This document shows positions 45,403 through 53,530 of a DNA stretch of 64,000 nucleotides, in pieces (position 1 is the first letter of the stretch; every line of letters starts with the position of its first letter). The position numbers and the translations under genes were made by a program. The DNA lies in assembly GCA_963597615.1 (NCBI GenBank), contig CAVBQS010000035.1, forward strand, positions 1 through 64,000. Direction: 5' to 3'. The notes under the pieces are model-generated. The model worked only from the letters and a program-made list of their open reading frames with translations. It was not told where the DNA came from and did no database searches. Source of the stretch: CAKRJP01 sp963597615. Lineage in GTDB: Bacteria > Bacillota > Clostridia > Lachnospirales > Lachnospiraceae.

Positions 45403-46353
45403 CTATATATGAAATAAATTAGAAGCGATAAATTTAGAGCCCTGCTGGACGGTAGATTTACTCTGATTTCCTAAAGTCCCTTCTGTAACACTAGTGCTGC
45501 TGTAGACTGACTTCTGGGCCAGTTTATTTGCCGCCTCAAACAAATTATCATACGTCTTTTCCCAATCCGATGCTGCACTAGCCGCATCAAATCTTTGATC
45601 TTTTCGTATTTCCACATGAACCTTGGAACGGATGGGGTCTCCTTCCCGGTTAAACATGGTATATTCCACAGTGGCTCCCATAAGCTCTCCCCAGAAAACT
45701 GTTTTGTTCCAAACTACACAAACCATTCGGGTGTAGGGATGAGCAATGGCCGCTACAAAAAGCTCGGAAATGGCCTGCACAGAATATTTTCTTCCTGCAT
45801 TTTCTGTCAAGCTACTTTTGGAGTTACTATTGCCAAGGGCTCCGGTTTTTATAGCCTTCGCAAGTCCTGACACGGAACCAATATTGGAGGAATCGTAGGT
45901 GGCAAAGGCATTGGAATTGACCGTTTCATCAAATATCAGATCCATGTTAAGTACCACTTCATAAGGCACATCCATAATCTGGAAGGTTCCACTGCCTCCT
46001 ACCCCAGAATACCGGTCATAGGATTGACCTTCTCGGCTGACAAATTGAAGGGTACTGGGATTGTACTGCACCTTGATGGGTAGGAAACCCTCTTCATCAT
46101 TTGTTTTTTCTTTTAATGCTTCAATCCGCTCACTGGTGGACATATTAGCCAGCTTGGTCCCCCAAGTTCCTACGTTTGATCCTAATGCCTTGAACGCTTT
46201 ATCGTACGGGGTCTCCTTCCCTGATTTTTTTTTATCGGCCTCGTCTTCATCAGATATACTGCTAATCGGCTTTTTGTGAAATAAAATATATGCCTTATCA
46301 ACATCAAATACACTATTTCCTACTCTTTTTGTTGAAAGATCTCCTAGTGCCAT
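45403..46353 (-). CDS. CIS tube-connector protein, paralogue 2 (Afp7-like, no LysM)
   Basis: A 316-residue protein. It has the connector signature PIKVQYNPSTLQFVSREGQS, the segment FQIMDVPYEVVLNMDLIFDE and FWGELMGATVEYTMFNREGD, shared with its neighbour (46367-47245). In other CIS (Afp7/Pvc7) this family joins tube to hub and carries a C-terminal LysM domain. No LysM pattern is visible in the last 80 residues. The start at 46353 follows GGGAGTG; a GTG at 46362 is unlikely. Confidence 0.85.
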   Translation of the reverse strand: MALGDLSTKRVGNSVFDVDKAYILFHKKPISSISDEDEADKKKSGKETPYDKAFKALGSNVGTWGTKLANMSTSERIEALKEKTNDEEGFLPIKVQYNPSTLQFVSREGQSYDRYSGVGGSGTFQIMDVPYEVVLNMDLIFDETVNSNAFATYDSSNIGSVSGLAKAIKTGALGNSNSKSSLTENAGRKYSVQAISELFVAAIAHPYTRMVCVVWNKTVFWGELMGATVEYTMFNREGDPIRSKVHVEIRKDQRFDAASAASDWEKTYDNLFEAANKLAQKSVYSSTSVTEGTLGNQSKSTVQQGSKFIASNLFHI

Positions 46354-46366
46354 AAATCTCACTCCC

Positions 46367-47245
46367 TTACCAACTTATTGGGTTAAAGGCCTTACTGTCT
46401 CCAAACCAATTTCCTGTCAGGCTGGAAGACCCTTTTTCATCCACTGCTTTTATCAGTTCCTCATACCGCTCTTTCCATATACGGGTATATCCATTTCCAT
46501 CCTTCTGTCCTGTAGCAGAAATTCTCAGGCTAACCTCTGCCCGAATTGGTTCCCCCTTGGGATTAAACATAGTGTAATGACACTGGACAGAGTTTAAATC
46601 ACCGGAATATTGTAAATGATTCCAGGTAAATGTCACCTTCCGATACCTTGCATTACGCAAGGTTGCTAAAAATCCTTCCACAATTTGCCTTACATAATTA
46701 TTCTCTCCTAGCCAGCTGTCACCGGTAGCCAAGCCAATGCCCTGTTTTACAAGATTGGTTGCATTCACATTATATCGATCCATCATAAAGGCATCGGTAT
46801 TAGTTTCCGCATCAAAAATCACTTTAAAATCCACGGAAATATTAGCAGGCATAGGGCCGTATTTAATGCGGCTTTCGTCTCCATTGCTCGCATCGCCATC
46901 GTCTCGGTTATAACTTGCAATGGTAGTCAGACCACCTCCATAACCAGATATTCGCAAGGTAGATGGATTAAACTGAAAGGTCAAGGTTTTTTCGGCTTCA
47001 TCGCCATAAAGAAAGTCTGCACTAGTTCCAGACAGATTCTCTAAAGATACCTTTTTTCCATTGGCGATTTTATCCCCAACATTCAAAATGCTTCCTGACA
47101 TGTTACCATCTATGTCACTAAAGTTCTGATTCCATGTAATTTTATCTACGTAGGTCTTTTTCTTTGTCTGTTCATCTACGTTAATGGCTCCACTCCTTAT
47201 CTTTGAGCTAAAAGTAAGGGTCGCTTTAGTCACTCCTATTTCCAT
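46367..47245 (-). CDS. CIS tube-connector protein, paralogue 1 (Afp7-like, no LysM)
   Basis: A 292-residue protein related to the next gene. Shared features are TFQFNPSTLRISGYGG, a long central domain, and NSVQCHYTMFNPKGEPIRAE against a matching VEYTMFNREGDPIRSKV in the paralogue. It lacks LysM. Two connector copies in tandem suggest a stacked or heteromeric adaptor, or a gene duplication with divergence. Start at 47245 behind AAGGAGG at 11 bases; the alternative GTG at 47257 is too close to that site. Confidence 0.83.
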   Translation of the reverse strand: MEIGVTKATLTFSSKIRSGAINVDEQTKKKTYVDKITWNQNFSDIDGNMSGSILNVGDKIANGKKVSLENLSGTSADFLYGDEAEKTLTFQFNPSTLRISGYGGGLTTIASYNRDDGDASNGDESRIKYGPMPANISVDFKVIFDAETNTDAFMMDRYNVNATNLVKQGIGLATGDSWLGENNYVRQIVEGFLATLRNARYRKVTFTWNHLQYSGDLNSVQCHYTMFNPKGEPIRAEVSLRISATGQKDGNGYTRIWKERYEELIKAVDEKGSSSLTGNWFGDSKAFNPISW

Positions 47246-47288
47246 GTTCTCATCCACCTCCTTTACTGTTTTTTTCTTCTAGACTTTT

Positions 47289-49370
47289 TTAGATTCCTCT
47301 TCTGCGTCTCTCAGAGTCCATTCGCCTCTCGATCTTATTAAAGACTTCCTTGGACAAATGATCCAGCTGCTGCTTTACATTCTGGCTCACCATCCGCTCG
47401 ATCTGCTGATCCTGTTCTACCCGCAATTCATTCACCTTGTTGGTAACAATCTGTGTCACCCGATTTTTCTCCTGGACTTGCTCTACATTGGTACGGGTCT
47501 CACTCTGGGTAGTTCTTCGATTTCTATTTTCTAACTCTTCCAAAATCTCTTCGTTAATGGCCGTTTCATTCTGCTTGTGGAAAAGTTCCACCTGCTGTCT
47601 TACGGTTTCTGTCTGCTTTCTTGAAAGAGGAGAGTTTTCCTTCTGATAGCGGACTGTCTCTTTTAAGACCTTCTGCACTTCCTTGGAGCTTTCCTCCTGA
47701 ACATGGGTGTGGATCAATTGTTCCTGTTCCACCCGGTTTAACTCTCTTCTTGCTTCCTGTTCCTTTGAAATATCCTGCATCAGATAGTTCATGGCCTGGC
47801 CCTCTGAGCTGGTAATATTAGGGTGATTCTCCGGGTGTTCCTGGTAATCTTTTAAAGTCTCGAAGATCCGAATGGTGTCCTCACCCATAATCTCTGTGAG
47901 CTTTTCTCTGTCGATCCTCTCTGTCTCCATCTGGTCGGTGGTAGTCTGTAAATATTCCATCACCACTTCCTCAGGATTCTCCAGGGCTCGCAGACCATCT
48001 TCCATTGCCTTTGCCCGGTTGATCTTTCCTACCTGGGCCGGCTGTTTTTCTTTTTCATAGGCACGGAGCTTTTCAATTCGCTCTATGTTCTGCTGGTTCA
48101 CAATCTCTAATTGCTTTAGGATTTCTTCTTCTTTTTTCTTTTCAGAAATCTTAAAGACATGTTTGTGATCCTCATTCTGCTGGTCTACTATCTCATTTAA
48201 GGTATTCTCTATGTGTTCCTTCTCCTCCGTTAGATTCTCTTCTATCCGGTATTGGAGCTGGTTTTCTTCTAAATTAGTAATCTGTGGAGATGAAATCTGT
48301 ACTTCTTCCTTATTCTCCACCAGTTGTTTTAAAGCTGTGATCTCACGACTTTCAAAATTCTGTAAGGTTTCATAATATTCATTTTTCTCTTGTTTTGTGA
48401 GATTCAGCCGGTTGTGATAACTTTCAAAACGCTGAAAGGTATTTTCGGCATTTACATGAAGGGCATCCGTAAGCCACTTCCAACTGGATGCATGGCTAGT
48501 GAGATCTTGATATCTTGTGTGATAAATTTGATGGATGGCATTAAGGAGGACTGCCTGAACCAAGTTACTTACGGTCTGCTCATAGGTTTCTGAAGTAAGC
48601 TCAGAGTCTCCAGCCTCATAGGTATTAATTCGGTTATATACCAAATTCTGTTGCTGCAAGAAGGTCTGGTTTCGCAAGCGGTTTACCGTCATATGATCTG
48701 CATTAATGGTCTGCTCACTTAACTGCATCTCCTGACGACTAATTCTTGAAGAGTTGCCATAAGTGTTAGATACAAGCCTTGATACTTCCTGATAAATGTT
48801 CTCCGTCTGGAGCCTGTTTAAAACTTCCTGCTGAAGCCAATAGATATTGGTTTCTTCTTCTTTAGAATCCGAAGTTCCCTCTTGATTCTTTCTCTGATTT
48901 TCCTCCACTCGATATTCCCGAATGGTTTTAAAAATCTCATCTCCTGACTGATACAGGGTCAAAAGCTCTTTGGTATTCTTGGTGTCCTGCTGTACCAGAT
49001 GCACCTGGTTCATAAATTCCTGTACATCTGTGATTCCAATCTTCTTTAAGATATTTTCCACAAAAACCCGATCCTGATAGGTCATATCATAGGTATCGGA
49101 AACCAGAATTCTATTCAGCACATTATTGATTAGCTGCATGGTAACATTCTGGTTATTGGTTGCAGAAATATGATTTACCAGCGGAGCCATGCCTCCTTCT
49201 TCCACATACATCTCCGGAGGAGCTGAGAGAAAATGCAGCATCTCTGAGGGAGAAACATTGGTATTTCCAAGCATCTCGTAATTTCCATAAATTCTCTCAG
49301 AAAAATCATCTCCCAAAGTTCCCATGGGCTTTGCGGTCTTTAATTGTATTGGTTCACCCATGGTTAGCAT
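47289..49370 (-). CDS. Large Gln/Glu-rich helical CIS protein, possible tape measure or assembly factor
   Basis: A 693-residue soluble protein with no signal peptide or membrane helix. A folded-looking part lies at about 1-150; the rest is mostly long alpha-helices with coiled-coil spacing, very rich in Glu, Gln, Asn and Lys. I do not recognise the family. It sits between the second tube gene and the two connector genes, where no standard CIS gene is expected. No Afp14-like tape measure gene is seen elsewhere in the window, so it is the best candidate for tail-length control, but it lacks the membrane-like stretches of phage tape measures. Start at 49370 behind GGGGAG. Confidence 0.5.
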   Translation of the reverse strand: MLTMGEPIQLKTAKPMGTLGDDFSERIYGNYEMLGNTNVSPSEMLHFLSAPPEMYVEEGGMAPLVNHISATNNQNVTMQLINNVLNRILVSDTYDMTYQDRVFVENILKKIGITDVQEFMNQVHLVQQDTKNTKELLTLYQSGDEIFKTIREYRVEENQRKNQEGTSDSKEEETNIYWLQQEVLNRLQTENIYQEVSRLVSNTYGNSSRISRQEMQLSEQTINADHMTVNRLRNQTFLQQQNLVYNRINTYEAGDSELTSETYEQTVSNLVQAVLLNAIHQIYHTRYQDLTSHASSWKWLTDALHVNAENTFQRFESYHNRLNLTKQEKNEYYETLQNFESREITALKQLVENKEEVQISSPQITNLEENQLQYRIEENLTEEKEHIENTLNEIVDQQNEDHKHVFKISEKKKEEEILKQLEIVNQQNIERIEKLRAYEKEKQPAQVGKINRAKAMEDGLRALENPEEVVMEYLQTTTDQMETERIDREKLTEIMGEDTIRIFETLKDYQEHPENHPNITSSEGQAMNYLMQDISKEQEARRELNRVEQEQLIHTHVQEESSKEVQKVLKETVRYQKENSPLSRKQTETVRQQVELFHKQNETAINEEILEELENRNRRTTQSETRTNVEQVQEKNRVTQIVTNKVNELRVEQDQQIERMVSQNVKQQLDHLSKEVFNKIERRMDSERRRRGI

Positions 49371-49406
49371 AAATCAGTCTCCCCTTATTACTAAATTCTG
49401 TTATCA

Positions 49407-49925
49407 CTATAGTCGATCATTATTAACGATGGTGCTGGTTGGATTGTCAATACATACCATCTCCCTAAAAGCGATGGTTGTAGTTTCCACCACCAGGCCA
49501 CTATTCTCAGAATCTAGATCGCCATAGTCCTTGGCTGTCACAGTACAGCCTGTAAAAGCATAATATCTGTGGGCATCTACTCCCATATTTCCCATGTCCG
49601 GTCTGTCATAAACCAAAAGAAGCAAGGGCAAGGTTAACTCTGTGCCCAGGGCCAGGGGATCTACTATATCGATACCTGCATACCGCTCTACCTGAAAGGT
49701 AAAAGGCTTGGAAATAGGCTTCCTCTTCATATGGACGTAATCGTTTAGTCCACCTTCTTGAATATATTCAAACTCATTCTCTCTTCGGAGATTTTTAATG
49801 GCTTTGCAGGGAACATTAATGGCTCCCTCCACCCGCAGTACAAAGTTAAATTTTGGCAGTACTGAAGTGCCTGATTCCTGTATAAATGGTATACCTGTAT
49901 CTCGCGAGCTAGACTCGTGTGCCAT
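49407..49925 (-). CDS. CIS tube protein 2 (Afp5-like, gp19 family)
   Basis: A 172-residue tube protein of the T4 gp19-like group. It has PKFNFVLRVEGAINVPCKAI, GGLNDYVHMKRKP (the LPG-type tube loop) and FTGCTVTAKDYGDLDSENSG. It differs in length and sequence from the first tube protein (50842-51360), as Afp5 differs from Afp1, so it probably starts the tube above the baseplate. The start at 49925 follows AAGGAGG by seven bases. Confidence 0.85.
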   Translation of the reverse strand: MAHESSSRDTGIPFIQESGTSVLPKFNFVLRVEGAINVPCKAIKNLRRENEFEYIQEGGLNDYVHMKRKPISKPFTFQVERYAGIDIVDPLALGTELTLPLLLLVYDRPDMGNMGVDAHRYYAFTGCTVTAKDYGDLDSENSGLVVETTTIAFREMVCIDNPTSTIVNNDRL

Positions 49926-49945
49926 ACTCATACCTCCTTCCAGTC

Positions 49946-50137
49946 TTATCTATAAAACGAAGTGGGTTTCATCTCCGTCAATGGTATTTCTTTTCTTCCT
50001 TCTTTTGAGGGATTAATTCTCTTATGGATATCAGAAATCTCCTGACACCATTTTCTTCTGCTTCTGTGGTCTAGGTTCATAACCTCATCCCCTGACCAAT
50101 GAAAATAATAGGAAATGAAGGACATCTCCTGGTACAT
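49946..50137 (-). CDS. DUF6760-like small CIS protein (possible frameshift extension)
   Basis: A 63-residue protein from the ATG, with MYQEMSFISYYFHWSGDEVM and HRSRRKWCQEISDIHKR, matching the DUF6760 pattern seen next to CIS tube genes (Afp6-like position). Its conserved region appears to extend upstream of the ATG: the frame reads YPEDSMYQE with no start codon. The upstream chaperone gene ends 20 bases away and carries an AAATTTT slippery site in the right frame. It may therefore be made as a -1 extension of that protein, or independently from a weak GAGG site. Confidence 0.75.
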   Translation of the reverse strand: MYQEMSFISYYFHWSGDEVMNLDHRSRRKWCQEISDIHKRINPSKEGRKEIPLTEMKPTSFYR

Positions 50138-50157
50138 AGAATCCTCTGGGTAGAGAT

Positions 50158-50520
50158 TTAACCCTCCGTAGTAAAATTTACAGGAACTTCAATCTCCTTG
50201 CCACAGTCTGGGCAGTGTACCCGCATAATAGGGGGCTCCACATCATTAATCTTCTGGTACATATCTTGTAAAAATGCTAAATCTGCTGTAAAAAAGTTTT
50301 CAATGGTGGTAGCGCTAATCACCGACAACCCTTCAATTTCTACAATGACACGGCTAAGCAAGGCGATGGTCAAATAGGAGGGATTGCTAAGAACACGGGG
50401 ATCTCTGGTTGCTCCAATCTCATCTCCAGCAGTAGCCAGACGCATCTTGCCTCTCTTATGTACTTCTCCATTAGAATCTACAAATCCCTTAGGAAGGGTG
50501 AAATCATATACTGTTTGCAT
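50158..50520 (-). CDS. Zinc-ribbon tail-assembly chaperone-like protein
   Basis: A 120-residue protein located between tube and DUF6760 genes. It has a short N-terminal domain, then a helical part (about 50-90) and a C-terminal CPDCGKEIEV; only this one Cys pair is visible. It resembles T4-type baseplate hub assembly chaperones or phage G-type chaperones by position and tail. The start at 50520 follows GGAGG by eight bases; the frame extends to 50544. Near its end lies the heptamer A AAT TTT (minus strand, 50179-50173). Confidence 0.75.
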   Translation of the reverse strand: MQTVYDFTLPKGFVDSNGEVHKRGKMRLATAGDEIGATRDPRVLSNPSYLTIALLSRVIVEIEGLSVISATTIENFFTADLAFLQDMYQKINDVEPPIMRVHCPDCGKEIEVPVNFTTEG

Positions 50521-50841
50521 CTTATTATCCTCCATCTCGGTCATAATTGTTTACAGCCAAATAAAAAAAGGCCTTTCCCATTTGGCTCTAAGCAATTATA
50601 AGGCACCAGGTTCCAAACTGCAGTCTTTATGATCTTGCCTGCACGCAGAAAAAAGCTCTACAGCCCTTCCCCTGGCATCTATATAATTGTGGTTTCCGTG
50701 CCACAAAACCTTCCGCTACGTCATGCGCGCCTAGCGTAGGTTCCAGCTTTCAACACCATAACCAATTTGAATCTATAGTAGAAAATCCGGCAGCGAGTCT
50801 CCTCGCCGCCAGATCACTACCCCCCATACTAGCGTGAAATT
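50521..50841. other. Structured gene-free interval inside the CIS array
   Basis: No open reading frame with a ribosome binding site is seen. On the minus strand it holds a GC-rich hairpin with GAGA loop at 50786-50813, a CTACG/CGTAG and AACC/GGTT nested pairing further downstream, and AGCCAAAT/ATTTGGCT (50555-50587) just before the chaperone gene. It is the longest break in the array, right after the tube gene. Confidence 0.6.
50786..50813 (-). terminator. Terminator-like hairpin after the tube gene
   Basis: On the minus strand TCTGGCGGCGAG and CTCGCTGCCGGA form a 12-pair stem (two G-T pairs) with a GAGA tetraloop, then TTTTC. It likely attenuates transcription so that sheath and tube are made in excess over baseplate parts. 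Confidence 0.55.
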
Positions 50842-51360
50842 TTATTCTGTTGCTCCCGGAATAGTAAGTCTCTCAAATGCAATCTCAAGTGTCTCAATCG
50901 CAATCTCACTCTGCAGTGCATTCATATCCGGTGCTGTATACTTGCAAACCCAAGCATCCTCCAACAGATACTGGTTTGAAGTTGTAGATGAGGCATTAAT
51001 ACCCTCTGACACATTCAGAAGTTCAATAAGAATGTTCTGACGTGGCATCGTTGTTTTTCTTGTATCTGAAGTGCAATCTGAAGCCCAAAGGCGGAAGTCA
51101 TTGCTTTCTGTATATCCATACTTCAATGTCAAATTACCGTGCTTCACAAGTCCTGGAACCTTAACTGGCGAAAAACTCTTTGAATTTCCCTGTCTAAACT
51201 CAATAACATCAATGGTCGCCTCTAATCCACTGGCCTCACTGAATGCAGCCTGTGCGTTTGATTTTTCTGTAAGCGTTACCAGGAAATGCATTTTAGTCCA
51301 TGGATATGCTTCATTCATGGAATTGGCATCTTTTGTTGCTGTATTACTTGTTGATGGCAT
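50842..51360 (-). CDS. CIS major tube protein (Afp1-like)
   Basis: A 172-residue tube protein of the CIS 'conserved phage tail region' type. It has MHFLVTLTEKSNAQAAFSEA, GNSKSFSPVKVPGLVKHGNL and TLKYGYTESNDFRLWASDC, the usual order in Afp1/Pvc1. Hexamers stack inside the sheath to form the inner tube. It follows the sheath gene (31-base gap), behind AAGGAG, and is followed by a hairpin that may raise its mRNA level. Confidence 0.93.
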   Translation of the reverse strand: MPSTSNTATKDANSMNEAYPWTKMHFLVTLTEKSNAQAAFSEASGLEATIDVIEFRQGNSKSFSPVKVPGLVKHGNLTLKYGYTESNDFRLWASDCTSDTRKTTMPRQNILIELLNVSEGINASSTTSNQYLLEDAWVCKYTAPDMNALQSEIAIETLEIAFERLTIPGATE

Positions 51361-51391
51361 ATATCGTTACTCCTTTCTTATCACTTAAATC

Positions 51392-53098
51392 CTATTCTTC
51401 TGTAGCCTCTGCTGCCTCTGCTTCCGCTGTAAACTGTGTTACACGGAATACAACAAACTCAGCCGGCTTAGAAGGTGCAATACCGATATTGCATACCAAA
51501 CGTCCATTGGCAATGTCTTCTCTTGACATGGTCTCTGGTCCGATCTCTACAAAATAAGCCTCTGTAGCGGTAGAACCTGCCAACATACCAGCTCTCCACA
51601 TATTCTCTAAGAATCCTGCTACAGTCATTCTCACACGATCCCAAAGTGCTGCATCGTTTGGCTCAAATACAACCCAGTTGGTATTTGCCTTAATACTCTC
51701 CTCAACATAGATGAAGAGTCTTCTAACGTTAACATACTTGAAGTTAGAATTACTGCTGGCTGTACGAGCGCCCCATACGCGGATGCCCTGTCCTGGAATT
51801 GTACGGATTAAGTTAACGCCAGCTGGATTTAAATGATCCTGCTCTGCTTTATTATAATTGACACTTAGGCCAGTTGCAAATATTGTTTCATTTGCAGGTG
51901 CTTTATGTACACCTCTTGTTGCATCTGTTCTTGCATATACACCAGCAACTGCTCCTGACGGAGGTACAATTCCCTGCTTGTTAGATGCCCGGTCAAATAC
52001 CTGAATCCATGGATGATACATTGCTGCATAGCTAGAATCGATCATCTCTCTATACTCAAGAAGGTCTTTTACCTTGGTTGTATCCTTTGGCATATCTAAG
52101 ATTGCAAAACGGTTCTTTAGATTCTCGCACTGTCCAACCATGGCTACCAGAACCTCTGGAATGGTAATACCAGGTGCCAGTAACATATTTACATTCTGAG
52201 ACTCAACAAAAGCTTCCAGACCAGTTCTTTGTCCAGGGCCATTGTCCTCTCCGATAAAGGTTCCTGCATCTGCCTGGCTTACAGTTCCGTCCTGTCCGCC
52301 TTCCAATGTGAACATTCCGCTTTCGCTTTCCTCTCCAAGAATGGCAGCTACAGGATTTGCAATTTCTTCGCTAGGTGCTACTTCTACAGTTACCAACTCA
52401 CTGTTTGCCATACGGTAAGCAATATAGTTTGGATTTGCAATGTTAAAGCTGATTCCTCTGTAAGTCTCTACTTCTTCTCCACAGCGAACAGAAATATCTG
52501 TCTCTACTAAGTAGACCACTGTCTTTGGAACTAATGCGGTATCTACGATTTTTCCTTCAAAAGACTTCTCAAAAGATACGGTATTATCAAAGATGGCTTT
52601 AATCTTATTATACTCACCGTTGCAGCATACCAAGTCTCCCTCACGGAATCCATCAATAGATTTTGCTACAAATGTCTCGCCATTCTTTCCAACGATCTGC
52701 ATCTTACGCTTTGCTACAGAAGTAAGAGTTACCTGGATACGGTTACCCCACTTACCTGCATTTGCTGCCTCTAAAGACAGAACGCCCTTTTGTGCAGCCG
52801 CCTTCTTTGCTCCAGGAACTGCCACACGAACTACATAGCAGCTAGATCCTCCATTGATAAAAAACTGCTCTACAGATGGAGCAAGATAACGATACTCTCC
52901 ATATTCAAACTCGCTTAAGGGTTTTCCAAAGAGACGAACAAACTCTCTGTAACTTGTTACAAGAGTAGGCGCTCCCTCTGTAGGTCCTTTTTCTGCGAAT
53001 CCAACAAATCCTGCTACGGATGTTCCAATTCCTTCAATTGCTCTAGGGGAGTTATCATACTCTTCTACATATACTCCCGGTGAAAAATACTGAGCCAT
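51392..53098 (-). CDS. CIS contractile sheath protein
   Basis: A 568-residue sheath protein. The N-terminus YFSPGVYVEEYDNSPRAIEG and TSVAGFVGFAEKGPTEGAP is diagnostic of the sheath family, and the C-terminal domain shows GVNLIRTIPGQGIRVWGART, RRLFIYVEESIKANTNWVVF and FRVTQFTAEAE. Only one sheath gene is present, against three in Afp. Contraction drives the tube through the target envelope. Start follows GGAG. Confidence 0.97.
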   Translation of the reverse strand: MAQYFSPGVYVEEYDNSPRAIEGIGTSVAGFVGFAEKGPTEGAPTLVTSYREFVRLFGKPLSEFEYGEYRYLAPSVEQFFINGGSSCYVVRVAVPGAKKAAAQKGVLSLEAANAGKWGNRIQVTLTSVAKRKMQIVGKNGETFVAKSIDGFREGDLVCCNGEYNKIKAIFDNTVSFEKSFEGKIVDTALVPKTVVYLVETDISVRCGEEVETYRGISFNIANPNYIAYRMANSELVTVEVAPSEEIANPVAAILGEESESGMFTLEGGQDGTVSQADAGTFIGEDNGPGQRTGLEAFVESQNVNMLLAPGITIPEVLVAMVGQCENLKNRFAILDMPKDTTKVKDLLEYREMIDSSYAAMYHPWIQVFDRASNKQGIVPPSGAVAGVYARTDATRGVHKAPANETIFATGLSVNYNKAEQDHLNPAGVNLIRTIPGQGIRVWGARTASSNSNFKYVNVRRLFIYVEESIKANTNWVVFEPNDAALWDRVRMTVAGFLENMWRAGMLAGSTATEAYFVEIGPETMSREDIANGRLVCNIGIAPSKPAEFVVFRVTQFTAEAEAAEATEE

Positions 53099-53119
53099 AA
53101 TTAGTTCTCCTTTCTAATA

Positions 53120-53509
53120 TTACACAATTGTCTTTGCTTGTCCGGGGTTCACGATCTTAATCGTTCCTGCCCCTAATCCACACATGAGGGTTGCATCACC
53201 TGTCAGACAAGGAATTCCGCTAATTAACACCTTGGGATTGGATGGAATCCAAGTTCCTGCCGGGACCAAAGTGCAAGGCTGCGGTGTCAGCACTCCAAGG
53301 GCTGCTGCCGTAGCTGCTGCCACTGCCGGATTGGCCAGTGATGTGCACATTCCGAAGGTGGGTAAATTTGCTCCTGGCTGCATATCCTGTATGGTGGCAA
53401 TAGGTTTTCCCTCTGCCATACAGCTAAGCTGCGATGTCACCTGCAAGCTACAAGGTGCGGTTCCAAAAGAGCAAGTGCAGGTTGCCCCTGCCACTGTCAG
53501 TACTCCCAT
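53120..53509 (-). CDS. PAAR-like (DUF4280) spike tip
   Basis: A 129-residue protein of the DUF4280 PAAR-like group, with TCSFGTAPCSLQV at the start, GKPIATIQDMQPGANLPTFG, and ISGIPCLTGDATLMCGLGAG near the end. Such proteins cap the spike trimer and sharpen it. It lies directly upstream of the sheath gene (21-base gap), unlike the usual spot near the spike. There is no extra effector domain. Confidence 0.88.
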   Translation of the reverse strand: MGVLTVAGATCTCSFGTAPCSLQVTSQLSCMAEGKPIATIQDMQPGANLPTFGMCTSLANPAVAAATAAALGVLTPQPCTLVPAGTWIPSNPKVLISGIPCLTGDATLMCGLGAGTIKIVNPGQAKTIV

Positions 53510-53530
53510 CTGCTTTTACAACCTCCTGTC

